Below, piece by piece: positions 9,330 to 21,398 of a DNA stretch of 64,000 nucleotides. Position 1 is the first letter of the stretch. Every line of letters begins with the position of its first letter. The notes beneath the pieces are model-generated. The model did no database searches. It was not told the DNA's origin and saw only the letters and a program-made list of their open reading frames with translations. The stretch spans positions 100,907 to 164,906 of the forward strand of contig JBBHKE010002610.1 in NCBI GenBank assembly GCA_037447655.1. The letters run 5' to 3'. Source of the stretch: Zygnema cylindricum. Taxonomy: Eukaryota > Streptophyta > Zygnematophyceae > Zygnematales > Zygnemataceae. A program made the translations under genes and the position numbers.

Positions 9330-11080
9330 ATGGACTCCACGGATAGGGGAGAAGGTGAAGTTGTTCGGAGGAAGAGGAACCCGAGATTACCCTCGATTCC
9401 CGCGTCAGAATTTGAAGGAGGAAGAAGAAGTAGCAAGAGACTTCAAGAGAGACAAGTGAACAACAAGGTAACTAAGCTATCACATTTGAGCGAACCCCAG
9501 ACTTACTCAGAAGCAGTTAATAGTCCGGAAGGTGGTATTTGGGTGACATCTGTTAATGATGAGATGGCTTCCATTATCGAAGCAAACACATGGGAGTTGG
9601 TGGATTGTCCTCCGGATAGAAAACCAATAGGGTGCAAGTGGGTATTTAAGTTGAAGCTCAGTCCAAATAACACTATCGAGCGATACAAAGCCAGATTAGT
9701 GGCAAAGGGATTCACACAGAAGGAGGGAATCGATTATGAGGAGACTTTTGCTCCAATTGTTAGATTCCCCTCCGTCCGGAATCTACTTAGTCTCGCGGCA
9801 GCGGAAGACATGGAAGTGCACCAGATGGACATCAAAACCGCTTTCTTACACGGAGAATTGGAAGAAGAGATCTTCATGCGACAACCGGAAGGATTTGTGG
9901 AGAAAGGAGAAGAAAGCCAGGTGTGCAGATTGATAAAGTCCCTTTATGGACTAAAGCAAGCTCCACGCCAATGGAACAAAAAGTTGGACGAGTTTTTGAC
10001 AAGTATGGGATATATCCGAATCAGTTCGGATCATTCCATCTACTTATTTGAAGATGAGGAAGGTATAATTTTCATTACCATATATGTTGATGATTTGCTT
10101 GTTTTGAGTAAATCAATGGTGAAAATTAATAGATTGAAAAAAGATCTAAAGAGTAGTTTTGAAGTGAAAGATTAAGGGGAGGCAAAGTACATATTGGGAA
10201 TTCAAATGAAGAGGGATAGAGAAAAGAAGATATCAGACTAACTCAAAAGGAAGCAATTGGGAATATGTTGGAAAAATTTCAAATGGATAAAGCAAATAGT
10301 TGTACGACTCCAATGGACTTAAAGAAGGGAAGTGAGGGGAGCTCAGAAGAGGGAATCTTGATCTTAGATAAAGAATAAGGACCTGAGGAAAGTAAGTTCA
10401 TGCAAACTCTTCGGTACAGACAGGTTGTCGGTAGTTTGATCTATTTTATGAATTGTACTCGTCCTGATATAGTTGCAGCTGTGGGAGTATTGAGTAGGAG
10501 TCTAAATGATCCTAGGAAGAAATATTGGGAAGCGGCCAAAAGGGTCATGCGGTATTTGGTAGGAACAAGAGATTTGTGGTTGCATCTGGGTGGGGATAAC
10601 ACTAACATCACTACTTGGAGTGATGCCAGTTATGGGGATGCTCCGATGAGGAGGTGTACTTCTGGATATGTGTTGTATGTTGGAAATGGGGCTTGTTGTT
10701 GGAGCAGTAAGCAACAAAAGGTGATTTCTTAGTCCACCACGGAGGCTGAGTATATGGCCTCTTGTTCTGCTGTGAAAGAATTAATGTGGGTGAAATATTT
10801 GCTTCAAGAATTGGGATATATGAAGAGCGGAGTGCAAAAAATATTTTGTGACAATCAAGCTGCGATTGCAATTGCAGCAAACTCTATGCATCACTTTAAA
10901 GCAAAGCATATGGATATTCGTTTGAGCTTTGTTAGAGAGAAGTTGAGAATAAAATAATTAGTTTGGAAAATAGACCGGATGGAGAGATGGTAGCAGATAT
11001 GATGACTAAGCCGGTTCCTTCTCCCAAAATTAAAATTTTGTAAGGAGAAGTGTGGACTGAAAGAAAAGATAGACTAGAAA
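9330..11080 (+). pseudogene. CopA-2 reverse transcriptase-RNase H
   Basis: RT motifs on 9330-10175: KWVFKLKLSP, YKARLVAKGFTQKEG, HQMDIKTAFLHGELEE, SLYGLKQAPRQW and catalytic YVDDLLVLSKS. A TAA near 10173 replaces Leu in D-L-GEAKY, and a frameshift lies near 10220. RNase H continues at 10400-10732 (SLIYFMNCTRPDI, WSDASYGD) and 10754-10957 (EYMASCSAVKELMWV, CDNQAAIAIA, KHMDIRLSFVREK). The TAG at 10731 sits where sister copies have Gln. The C-terminal region is frameshifted. Confidence 0.9.
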
Positions 11081-11090
11081 ATAAGGGGAG

Positions 11091-12032
11091 TGTTGAAAAA
11101 GGTATTTTGTAGTCTCTCTTGTGACCTTACTGCAGCCCTCATACTGGTCGTAGTCACTGAGGACCTGCAAGCAGCCATGGCTGCCTCTAACTAAAGAGAC
11201 AGGCAGATCACTAATATTGTTTTTACAAAACATAGTCTGCCAGTTGTGGGAATTGATCGAAGGACCTCTAGATGATCGCCATACAGAATAGACATGCGCC
11301 TTATCCAATAGGTCTTAGAAGAGCGATGCACATATATGACGCAATTGTTATTTAAAAATATACGGCACCGGATATTCCCTTTAAAACAAATTACGCGACA
11401 TACCGGTTCGCACAAAATCAGACCACACGATATATCCGAATCTACATGTAATTTCGACGGACGAAATCAAATGTTCGGATCTGATCGAACGACTCACAGT
11501 GGAGCCGGAATGCCGAAATAGAAGTTTGGCGGTTTGCGGACCAGATGTCGGCGGATGACACGTGGCAACATATGGTTGGACAACGGATATTACGGGAGGA
11601 GCAACTACCGCTCCGGAACTGACACGCGTCAGCGGACCGGCCATGCTGTACTATGGCCATACAAGAACTACACCGGTACTTGTACCTTCTTGTACTTTAC
11701 AATCATATGATTGGTTGAGTATCTTAGTAATAGGTTTAGAGAGGTAGCTTAGGACTTAGAATATTTTTGGGTTTTCAGCCTCTCTCCCAGAGTGCACCTG
11801 TATTTATGGACCAACTTTGGTCAGCCATAACTTAATGCTCAGGTGAGCAAATTCAGTGATTCTTTTTGCTGCCGACTCAAAGGAGTCCAAGCTACGCAGG
11901 GGTGTAGTCGGTTAGAGATTTTGCGTCCCAAAGTGGTACTTATTCATTGTCAAAGTCAAAAGTGCATATACAATCCTAGAGGTTTCATATAAGCTGGACA
12001 TTCTGTGTACCAAGGAAGGTCATAGCATTACA
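11091..12032 (+). repeat. CopA-2 3' LTR (942 bp)
   Basis: It starts TGTTGAAAAAGG straight after the polypurine tract ATAAGGGGAG and ends GCATTACA. It keeps the leader stem-loops at 11809-11822, 11836-11849 and 11874-11887; in the last the loop changes to AAAG but the stem is intact. Confidence 0.9.
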
Positions 12033-13558
12033 TTTAGTCTTTCTGAGACCCCATTTTGTTCCAGAGAGTAGGGAACTGTTAGTTTGTGACTTATACCTTC
12101 TTTGAGTAAGAATTTTTCAAATTCTTTTGACGTATATTCCCTGCCATTGTCTGATCTGAGCTCTAGAATTGACATACAATGTAGTTTCTCCGCCCAAGCT
12201 TTGTAGTGTTGAACATGAGTGAAGACTTCACTTTTTTTTTTCTTGAAGTATACTTTAGTAAACCTCAAAATATCATCTGTAAATGTAACCATATATTTCA
12301 TCCCCCCGGCAGATGGTACCTTTGCAGGGCCGAAAACATCAGAATGAATGAGTTGCAAAAGTTTAGTAGATTTATGTTCAGACTCTTGAGGAAACATTAA
12401 TCTGTGTATTTTTCCTAATGCATAGCCATCATACGTTTTAGGTGACTGATTTGATAGAGTGACTCCTTCTATTTTACCAGCATTGACCATCTTTTTCATA
12501 CTGCCATAGTTCGCATGGCCTAATCTTTTATGCCACAGCTCATCTGAGAATAATGCGCGGGAATGAAAAAAATCATTTGCTTTATAATCGCGCATATCCA
12601 TTCGATACTTTTTGCTGGCATCTCTAGTTCCCATAACTGCAATTTTTCCATTTTTGCTAACAACTTGCTTGCCATGTTTCAGATTGACCTCAAACCCTTT
12701 ACTCTCTACTAAATAAGTTGACAACAAACTTTTCGTAAAATGTGGTACAAAGAAAACATTATGAAGAGTTCTCTCAACTGCCTTATCGTCTACATCAACT
12801 AGTAAGGAGACATCACCCACAGCCCGGGTTTGCACAATCATTCCACATGCATAGTAGATATTTTTCTCCGGTGTTGACTTCAGATTTTTTAAAATTGCCT
12901 TGTTCCAGCACATGTGGGACGACGCTCCCGTGTCCATTATCCATCCATTGTCTTTCACGCCCTCCATTGTTGCTACCATAGCAAATTGATCATCATCCTC
13001 CTTGTTATGGAGTGAAAGAGACTCGTCCTGATGAGATGAAGACGCCAAGAAGAGTGCATTTCCTTGTTGTGAAGATCTTGTGAAGCCTTGATGAAATTGG
13101 CTCTGTTGCCATCCAGGCATGTACAGACTTGTTTCATTAGATTTATTAAGCTTAGGACAAAATTTATATCTATGACCTTTTTCATTAAAATAAAAACAAG
13201 CATTAAGAGATTGTCTATTTCCTCTTTGATTAGTTTGTCTAAACTGATTTTGATTCTGATTAAATTGATTTATCTGCTGATTAAACTGAGCATTTTTTTC
13301 AAATTTTGTGCTAAATGCCTCTACCTGTTTTTCACCATTAAGAATTTTAGAATCTGCTTCCTCTTCGAATATCAAATTAATAGCTAACTGTAGTGTCCAA
13401 CTAGCTTTATCTTTCTGTTTTAGCCTATCAGACGTTGCTTTCATATTAGTAGGAAGACCAATCATTAGCAAAACATCCTGCTGAAACAAAGGAAAATATC
13501 CACTTGCACAAGCATGAGAATCTATTAGTATTCGAAATTGGTTACAATATTCTGCCAT
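12033..13558 (-). pseudogene. CopB-4 Gag-protease-integrase, 3'-truncated, about 508 open codons
   Basis: A long minus-strand open frame begins MAEYCNQF at 13558. It lacks the first part of Gag, because sequence between the LTR (13574) and the TMAEY motif is deleted. Domains: Gln/Asn-rich Gag tail; zinc knuckle whose second Cys is Phe (CFYFNEKGH); protease WIMDTGASSHMCWNK; pre-integrase WHKRLGHANYG with both later Cys changed (YDGY); integrase acids in LIHSDVFGPA and LRSDNGREYTS with EQNGVSERLN. The frame ends abruptly at 12033 where the CopA-2 3' LTR abuts, so RT and RNase H are gone. The loss of zinc ligands suggests drift even though the frame stays open. Confidence 0.85.
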
Positions 13559-13573
13559 AGTGCCACTCGTGTA

Positions 13574-14470
13574 TGTTGTTCTACGACCAACGTTGCAGGT
13601 GGAGGAGCAGCATTAGTAGTAGAAGTAGACATGATACACTCTCAAAAGCTATCAAGAATCCTACCAAACGGTTGTTTTCAAGTGCTCACCAATTCTTGCA
13701 AAAGCATCCAAACCTCACAAAACTATATCAGAATATAGAGTAGCATAAACAATGACAACTCCCAAAGTTTCAGCACAATTGACCAGACAACACTCAAGAT
13801 ATAATACTCAGAAGTTTCCCAAAAACTGTTTGCAATTTTACTACTTGGAAGTCTGGATACATAAAAAGCTCTAAGTTCTAAGTCTTATACTTTCGGTGTT
13901 CAATCGCCGATACAAGTGTACCTGAGAGCTACGTCCAAAATCAACCAACCTAGTGAGATCTACGTGTTCTTAATCATGCCAACCCAATCTATCATCGTAC
14001 AGTCAATAATACTCAGAATCTATATTAAGTGATTATACAAAAACTGTCGGCTAAGTCACTTGTGATACTCTTATGAATCTCGTCCGTTGCCTTGATTCAT
14101 ATCAATCGCAGCAGCGTTGTCCCGTATTGGATCAAATTCACATCACCCGCGGCTGCGGTGTCTTGCACCGAATCATATCCAAGATAGCAGCAGCTGCGTT
14201 GTCTGTACGGATCATATCCAAAGTAACCGTAGCTACGTTTTTCTTGTATGTGTCGCAGCTTCGCTTCTGCACTGCTCTGTCTGCATAGCAGCTGCGCTGG
14301 TGCGCTGCTCGGTCAGCATAGCAGCTGCGCTGCTCTGTCTACATAGCAGTTGCTTTGTCCTGTACTACACTCAAGTGATGACGCATATCCTTATGAAACT
14401 TACGCTACAAATTACTACCTTTCTGCCGTTACACTAATATATCGCGACTTAAAGCTCTCCAAAATCAACA
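13574..14470 (-). repeat. CopB LTR shared by CopB-4 and CopB-5 (897 bp)
   Basis: On the minus strand it starts TGTTGATTTTGG (14470) after polypurine TTTAGGGGAG and ends AGAACAACA (13574). To its left lies a gag start (CopB-4); to its right lies the 3' end of CopB-5. One LTR therefore serves as 3' LTR of one copy and 5' LTR of the next. The CopB gag ATG lies inside it at 13632. The U3-side part (about 14100-14360) has degenerate GCATAGCAGCTGCGC repeats. Confidence 0.85.
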
Positions 14471-16317
14471 CTCCCCTAAAGATTTGGACTCAGTGTATTA
14501 GCGCAGCTGCGATGTCGCACTTAGTGCATCATGGCAGCATAGCAGCGCAGCCATAGCAGCGCAACATGGCAACATAGCAGTGCAGCAAACCAACTAATCA
14601 CTTGGGTCCACTACATCCTAATTTTGGGCTATCACAGAATGGCAGTATCGCTGTGGAGCTACTCACCTATTCACCCAATCCTACTGCATTCCTACAATAG
14701 TTCAACTTGGGAGCGAAAGAGCTTTAGTAAGCATATCAGCAACCATTCTTGCATCTGGCAGATAGCATAATTTGATCACACTTTTTCTCTTACAAAGTGT
14801 TATCGTACATCCATGTGGTTACTCTTGAAGTGGTGACTCACGTTAGAGACAATGGCAATGGCAGTCCGGTTATCACAGGGGATCACCTGTGGCCTAACCA
14901 GGATGTATCCTAGTTCTTGCAACATGGATTTTACCCATAAGAGTTCTTTGAGGGCCGAGCTTGTTGCCATATATTCTTACTCCATTGTCGATTGCACTGT
15001 AACCTTTTGAAGTTTGCTGCTCCAACAGCACGTTCCGTTCCGAATCTGCAAAACGAATCCCGTGGTGGATTTCCGGCTTGGCATGTCGCCATAGCTTGCA
15101 TCACTCCACGTTTGAAGCTTCACTTCTCTTTCACCTAGCGTGAGTTTGAGGTATTTTGTTCCTGTTAAATATCTTAAGACTCTTCTTGCTGCATCAAAAT
15201 CAGATTTTCTGGAATTCTCTAGACTTGTGCTCACTACCCCAACTGCTGCAGCAATGTCAGGGCGGGTACAGTTCATGAAATATATTAAGCTTCCCACTAT
15301 CTGTCTATAAGGTATTAGTGTCATAGGATCATTCTCCCTTGACTCTAAATACTCGCTAACAATGACACTTGTTTCTGTCTCTTCTCCCTCTAACTTCTGC
15401 CGAAACTCCATTGGAATTAGACATCCTTTTTCCCCCCGCATTCCATACTCATCTAACATGTTTCCAATAGCCTCTTTTTGAGTTAATTTTATTACTTTTC
15501 TTATTTCTGTCCCTCTCTACCTGGATTCCCAGAATATACTTTGCCTCACCAAGGTCTTTCATCTCGAACCGTGAGTTTAGAACAGTTTGATTTTGTTAAT
15601 TTCAACCATTGATTTGCTAATTAATAGTAAATCATCTACATACACCGCTATATATACTATCCTATTTTCACCCTTTAGAACGAAGAAAGAGTGATCAGAA
15701 CTTATCCTTTGAAATCCTAGACTAGTCAAGAATTCATCAAGCTTCAGATTCCATTGCCTAGGGGCCTGTTTTAGGCCGTACAAAGATTTTAGCAACTTGC
15801 ATACGAAGTGCTATTTTCCTGGTTCTGCATACATTTCAGGCTGCAGCATGTAAATGGTCGTTTCTAGTTCTCCATGCAAAAAGACCGTCTTTACATCCAT
15901 CTGATGAATTTCTATATCTTCTTTAGCAGCTAGGGACAACAAAATCCTAACTGTTGGAAATCTTACAACCGGGGAAAATGTTTCTTCAAAATCGATTCCT
16001 TCTTTTTGATTATAACCCTTTGCCACAAATCTGGCCTTATATCGTTCAATGGTGTTATCGGGATTTAACTTCACCTTGAATACCCATTTGCTGTTGATCG
16101 CCTTTCGGTCTGGAGGAAGTTCCACAAGCTCCTATGTTTGGGCCTCCATTATCAACTTCATTTCTTCGTTTGCTGCCTTGATCCAGTGATTCCGCTCTGG
16201 TGATGAGAAGGCCTCTTGGATGGTCAAGGGCTCCCCTGAGGCTGTCGAGTAGGCAAAGTGAGAGCTTGCTTGTAGGCGTCTGCTAGATCTTCTTCCCCCG
16301 AAAATTCTGAGGCACAT
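14471..16317 (-). pseudogene. CopB-5 reverse transcriptase-RNase H
   Basis: RT: MEAQT linker (about 16140), SKWVFKVKLNPDNTIERYKA, EGIDFEETFSPVVRFPT, IHQMDVKTVFLHGELE (15811-16125), then KSLYGLKQAPRQWN and catalytic AVYVDDLLLISKS (15577-15795). After a frameshift, RNase H reads SLIYFMNCTRPDIAA, TWSDASYGDMPSRKSTTG and WSSKLQKVTVQSTME (14977-15459). The end of RNase H (14750-14975) is readable but broken. Stops separate the segments near 16126 and 15800, and the frame is lost near 15590. Confidence 0.88.
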
Positions 16318-17997
16318 ATCGTCGAATGCCGTGCATTGCGCTGATTGCGCTGATTGCGCTGGTTGTTATCCGTGTGTATTAACTGTTGGTGGTCCTGTTG
16401 GAACTGAACTGGATGAGGAATTCGAAGAGAGTCTGACTCTGGAGTCATTACCGGAGAATGTTGCACCTGCGGGACAATTTCTTGCATGCAATCTAAGATG
16501 ACATACTCCTGTACTTTTTGTTGTTTTTGTTGCTCTGTCATTTGAAATAAATCTATCGAGTCTAGTTCATCTTTGACAATGATATTCCTTGCTACAACTA
16601 TTTTCTGCCTCTCAAATATAAAGACTCTATAACCTTTAGAGTGATCATCATATCCTAACAAAATACCTGGTAATCCCTTCGGTTCCATTTTCCATCTGTC
16701 CGTAGACGTATCCAAGATAAAGCATTGACTACCAAAGACTTTGAAATGGCTAACATCTGGTTTGCACCACTCTAGATCTCGTAAGGACTAGTTTTTACCG
16801 ATCTGGATCCTATCCTATTCTTAATATAAACTGCACAATTTAGAGCCTCAGCCCAGAATTTCGGATCCACATTATTATCTGCGAGCATCGACCTAGAGCT
16901 CTCCGTGAGAGTTCTATTTAGTCTTTCTGACACCCCATTTTGTTCTGGTGAATATGGAACAATCAATAGATGACTAGTACCTTCCTCGAGTAAAAAGGTT
17001 TCAAATTCTTTCGACGTATATTCACCACCATTGTCCGATCTGAGCTGCAAAATAGGTGAATTATGAAGTTTTTCAACCCATGTTTTATAGCGTTTGAAGT
17101 GACCAAACACTTCACTCTTCTCCTTCATGAAGTAAACTTTTGTAAACCTGGAGAAATCATCTGTGAAGGTGACCATATATTTCATCCCCCCGGCAGATGG
17201 AACCTTCGCAGGACCAAAAACATCCGAATGAATTTGTTGTAAAAGTCTCGTTGACCAATGCTCAGACTCTTTAGGAAATGGCAATCTGTGGATTTTGCCT
17301 AAAGCGCAACCATCACAAGTTTTGACTTGCTCATCTGTGATTGACACACCTTCTATTTTTCCAGCAATGACCATTTTCCTCAAACTATCATAGTTTACAT
17401 GGCCTAATCTTTTATGCCACAACTCATCTGAGTGCAAAACACCGGAGTACAAAACATCATTCTCCTTGGTATTAGCCATATCCATGCGGTACATCTTGCT
17501 ACTATCTCTAGTACCTGTAACCGCAACCTTGCCATTTTTGCTAACAACCTGCCGACCATTTTTCAAATTAACCTCAAAGCCTTTACTCTATACCAACGAC
17601 GTAGAAAACATATTTTTTTAAATTCAGGCACAAATAAGACATTGTGAATGGTTCTTTCAATTGCTTTTCCTTCTACATCAACTAGCAAGGACACATCACC
17701 CATAGCACGAGTCTGGACACTCATTCCACAAGCATAATAAATATTTTTCTCCGGCGTTGCTTTCAGATTTTTGAAGATGGCCTTGTTCCAGCACATGTGG
17801 GCTGACGCTCCTGTATCCATTATCCATCCAGGGTCCTTTGCGCCCTCCATTGCTGCCGCCATAGAAAATAGAATCGTGTCGTCCTCCTCAAAAAAAGTCA
17901 GAGTCTCGTCCTGGAGTGATGAAGACGTTGAAAACAATGCATTTTTCCACGAGGTGTAGGCCTCGTGAAGCTTTTGTAAAACTGACTTTGTTGCCAT
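16318..17997 (-). pseudogene. CopB-5 protease-integrase
   Basis: The protease segment 17563-17997 has WIMDTGASAHMCWNK and VERTIHN-type C-terminal strands. The integrase segment 16772-17566 has WHKRLGHVNYDSL, CDGCALGKIHRLPFP (intact zinc ligands), IHSDVFGPAKVPSAGG, LRSDNGGEYTSKEF and PYSPEQNGVSERLNRTLTES: a complete D,D,E core. The C-terminal part (16224-16715) has GLPGILLGYDDHSKGYRV and a Gln-rich linker. A frameshift lies at the protease-integrase boundary (about 17565), and a break falls in LW-GRKP near 16770. Confidence 0.88.
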
Positions 17998-18757
17998 CCC
18001 GGCCTATATAAACCGGTATCGTTAGCATGTTTAAGTTTAGGACAGAATTTGTATCCATGACCTCTCTCACTACAATAAAAGCATGCATTGTTGGATTGTC
18101 TATTTCCACCCTGATTAAACTGTCTGAACTGGTTAAACTGATTACGTTGCTGATTAAACTGACCTTTCCTCCCAAAGTCTGAATTAAAAGCCTCTACTTG
18201 CTCAACAGTGAGAATATTAGATGTAGCTTTTTCCTCTAGTAAAATATTGATGGCTAACTGTAAAGTCCAACTAGCTTTGTCTTTTTTTTGAGCATGTCAG
18301 ATGCTCATTTCATACTACGAGGGAGACCCCTCATGAGCAAAGCTGCCTGTTGAAACGAAGGAAACACCCCACCTACACAAGCATGTGCATCTACAAGAAT
18401 GCGAAATTTGTTAGAATATTCAGCCTTTGTACCGCCAGTGTACTTATAGTCCCAAATTTTTCAAGCCAATAGACGCTCTTCCTGGACATTAGCCTTTTCA
18501 TAATCACTTTTAAGGGATTTCCATATATCAATTGTTTTTTTCATTTTTATCCGAGACATAGCTAAGTCCTCGGTTATACAAAATTTCAGAATAGAACGAG
18601 CTTGCGTATTTTTCTTAGACCACGACGGATCAGATTCATCCAGCAAACCATCCAATATATCCAAAAGATTAACATTCTCAAAATGTGTCTCCACCATATC
18701 CGCCCAGTAAACATACTTTTCCCCGAAAAAGATAGGAATTCTTGAAGACAAGCCCAT
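17998..18757 (-). pseudogene. CopB-5 gag
   Basis: It begins MGLSSRIPIFFGEKYVYW at 18757, right after the primer-binding site, continuing the LTR-encoded start. The segment 18461-18757 carries VETHFENVNLLDILDG and KANVQEERLLA. After a break, the knuckle region (about 18000-18175) is Asn/Gln-rich with Cys residues partly readable. One A is missing near the LTR end (GTAAAACACA), which puts the LTR-encoded start out of frame. Confidence 0.8.
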
Positions 18758-18761
18758 AACG
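18748..18761 (-). other. Primer-binding site of CopB-5
   Basis: CGTTATGGGCTTG on the minus strand follows the LTR end. CopB copies share the TTATGGG core of the CopA/CopC site but differ after it, so tRNA complementarity is shorter. Confidence 0.5.
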
Positions 18762-19217
18762 TGTGTTTTACGACCACCGGTGCATGTGCAAGAGCAGCAC
18801 TAGTAGTAGAAGTAGACATGATGCACTCTCAGAAGCTATCAATAATCCCACCAAACAGTTGTTTTCAAGTGCTCACCAATTCTTGAAAAAGCATCCAAAC
18901 CTCACAAAACTATATCATAATATAGAGTAGCATGAACAATGACAACTCCCAAAGTTTCAGCACAATTGACCAGACAACACTCAATATATAAAACTCAAAG
19001 TTTCCCAAAAAACCGTTTGCAGTTTTACTACTTGGAAGTCTGGATACATAAAAAGCTCTAAGTCCTAAGTCTTATACTTTCAGTGTTCAATCGCTGATAC
19101 CAGTGTACCTGAGAGGTACGTCCAAAATCAACCCACCTATGCGATCTACGTGTTCCTAATCGTGCCAACCCAGTCTATCATCGTTCAATCAATCTTACTC
19201 AGAATCTATATTAAGTG
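18762..19217 (-). repeat. CopB-5 5' LTR, truncated
   Basis: It aligns with the left half of 13574-14470 up to ATCTATATTAAGTG, then stops where the next LTR begins at 19218. Confidence 0.8.
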
Positions 19218-20172
19218 TGTTGTTCCATGACAACCGGTACAGGTGGAGCTGCAGCAGAAGTGGTAGAATTAGACATAACTTACACAGAAGCTAACCAAGA
19301 ACCCAATCAAACACTGATGTTTCACTCACTATAAAACCTGATCTACATGTACAAATTACACCAAATTTAGCATACAAAATCACCAGTATACACACTCTCA
19401 ATTCCCAAAATTACAGCACAAGTGAACCAATAAACCATAAGATATGACATCTGCAAGTTTCACAAAAACTGCATTCAAATTTGCATTATCTCAAAACTGG
19501 TTGATTAAATGTTTCTAAGTCCTAAACTTTTATACACTGAGTGTCTATCTACTGATCCTTTTGACCAATCAGATTGAATAGTCGTGCTGTACTATAGTAC
19601 GACAGAGTACCTAATGTACTTCCAAAAATCTCTTTTTCCACTAACCTAAATCGAGCAGTGTCACACTAAATTTAAATTCGCTAAACTCCAGAAAACGTTT
19701 GTTCAGGTTTTCTTCATTTGATGCCATACATCGAATGTTGCTGCTTATTCAGCAGTAGTCAAATAAGTCCAACCGGCTGTGGTTAATCTTGTACGAATAT
19801 TTGGAGTGCTTACGGAGTATTTCGTCACCTGTGGTCCACACTTAAATCGTAACCGTTAGTTCAGTTCAAATCGACGTCCTATATTTATTTTTCACACTTG
19901 CTTTCCCAGATGTCCGGTATTCCTTTTCGTCCGTCCGATGCGCCGGTTTGACTTCGTTCGATGTGTTACATGTGTCAAGATTCATTCCGCCTTTTCTGTA
20001 TTCTTTCTCATACAGACCCGTGTTTATCATACCGTACGCTACACTCAGAGTTACTCTTCTTCTGTCACACTATACAAGGTAAGTATTACAACTTCAAGGA
20101 CCCAAAAATATTATAAGTTATAAACCTCCCCTCATAGCCTTATCTACTGAGGATAAAGCTTTGAAACCAACT
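19218..20172 (-). repeat. CopB-6 3' LTR (about 955 bp)
   Basis: The left end TGTTGTTCCATGACAACC is the reverse complement of the LTR-encoded end of Gag (..VVMEQQ). The right end lies at a polypurine tract (TTTAGGGGAG, then AGTTGG, so the expected TG is lost). It is a CopB subfamily distinct from 13574-14470; the gag ATG is at 19276. Confidence 0.75.
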
Positions 20173-20195
20173 CTCCCCTAAAGGTTTAGACTTAG

Positions 20196-21389
20196 CTATT
20201 CACTCAGACCAATAGCTTGTCTACAGAAATGTAATTTGGGGGCAGGCAGAGCTTTAGTAAGCATGTCTGCAACCATGTGTTCATCAGGCAAATAAGACAA
20301 TTTTATGACTCTAGCAAGCACCTTCTCTCTGACAAAATGAAGTCTGACATCCATGTGCTTACTTTTGAAGTGGTGGCTGGGATTAGAGGCGATTGCAATT
20401 GCTGCCTGGTTGTCACACCAGATCACTTGAGGACCGGTTTGCATGTATCCCAATTCCTGCAAAAGTGCCTTCACCCATAGGAGTTCCTTGAGGGCAGAGC
20501 TTGCTGCCATATATTCCGATTCCATTGTTGACTGAGCTGTGACCTTTTGAAGTTTGCTGCTCCAGCAGCAAGTTCCATTTCCAATCTGCAAAACAAAACT
20601 TGTAGTAGATTTTCTGCTGGGCATGTCACCATAGCTAGCATCGCTCCAAGTTTGCAGTTTTACTTCTCCTCCTCCAAGAACAAGCTTGAGATTTCGAGTT
20701 CCTCCCAGGTATCTCAGAACTCTCTTTGCAGCCTCCCAGTCTGCCTTTTTCGGATTCTGCAGACTTCTACTTAAAGAGCCAACAGCAGCTGCAATGTCAC
20801 GCCTCGTGCAATTCATAAAATATATGAGGCTACCGACTACCTGCCTGTATGGTTTTGATGCCATAAAGTCCTCCTCCCCTAACTCTAGGCTCTCACTGAC
20901 TAGAATTCCTGAATGAGAGTCACTTCCCTCTAATTTCTGTCGGAATTCCATAGGAGTTACACACCCTTTTACTTCTTTCATTTCAAATTTTTTAAGCATG
21001 GAACCTATGGCTTCTTTTTGAGTTAACATTATTTGTCTCTTATTTCTATCCCTCTCTACTTGTATCCCTAATATATATTTGGCTTCACCAAGATCCTTCA
21101 TCTCAAATCTGGAGTTTAAGGCTCTCTTAATACGATTAATTTCATCCATAGATTTGCTGATTAGCAGCAGATCATCTACATATACAGCAATATAGAGTAT
21201 CCCATCATTTCCTTGTAGAACATACATAGAGTGATCTGAACTTAATCTTTTATAGCCTAGTCTAGTTAGGAACTCATCCAACTTCAAGTTCCATTGTCTA
21301 GGGGCTTGTTTTAGCCCATACAAGGATTTCAGCAGTTTACAGACTAATCTTTCCTTTCCTGTCTCTTCGTACATTTCTGGTTGCTTCAT
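20196..21389 (-). pseudogene. CopB-6 reverse transcriptase (C-part) and RNase H, 397 open codons
   Basis: RT palm and RNase H of a copia polyprotein that copies element RNA to DNA inside particles. Seen: KSLYGLKQAPRQWN, catalytic VYVDDLLLISKS, FEMKDLGEAKYILGIQVERDR, SLIYFMNCTRRDI, RNase H TWSDASYGDMPSRKST, STMESEYMAASSALKELLWV, CDNQAAIAIASNPSHHFKSK and the C-terminal MVADMLTKALPAPKL. The domain itself is intact. It is separated from the RT N-terminus only by a TAA where sister copies read GAA (GELE-E-TIYMKQPE), near 21398. Confidence 0.9.
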
Positions 21390-21398
21390 ATAGATAGT

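Larger units (their letters stand above)
5783..12032 (+). mobile_element. CopA-2, full-length but decayed copia retrotransposon
   Basis: It has two LTRs (5783-6704 and 11091-12032) that differ at perhaps one base in twenty over the stretch compared by eye. It also has a primer-binding site at 6705, gag to RNase H in order, and the polypurine tract ATAAGGGGAG at 11081-11090. The first about 21 bp of the 5' LTR are missing. The 3' LTR ends inside the integrase region of a minus-strand CopB copy (12033), so CopA-2 lies against CopB DNA. No target duplication can be read because the 5' end is truncated. Confidence 0.85.
13574..19217 (-). mobile_element. CopB-5, nearly full-length copia retrotransposon
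   Basis: It comprises a 3' LTR (13574-14470), an internal region (14471-18757) with all domains in order, and a truncated 5' LTR (18762-19217). Several frameshifts and stops make it non-autonomous. Confidence 0.85.

Noticed and set aside
5783-12032. CopA-2 as an active element because its LTRs are similar
   Set aside because: Stops at codon 5 of gag and in protease, RT and RNase H, plus frameshifts, rule out an autonomous function.
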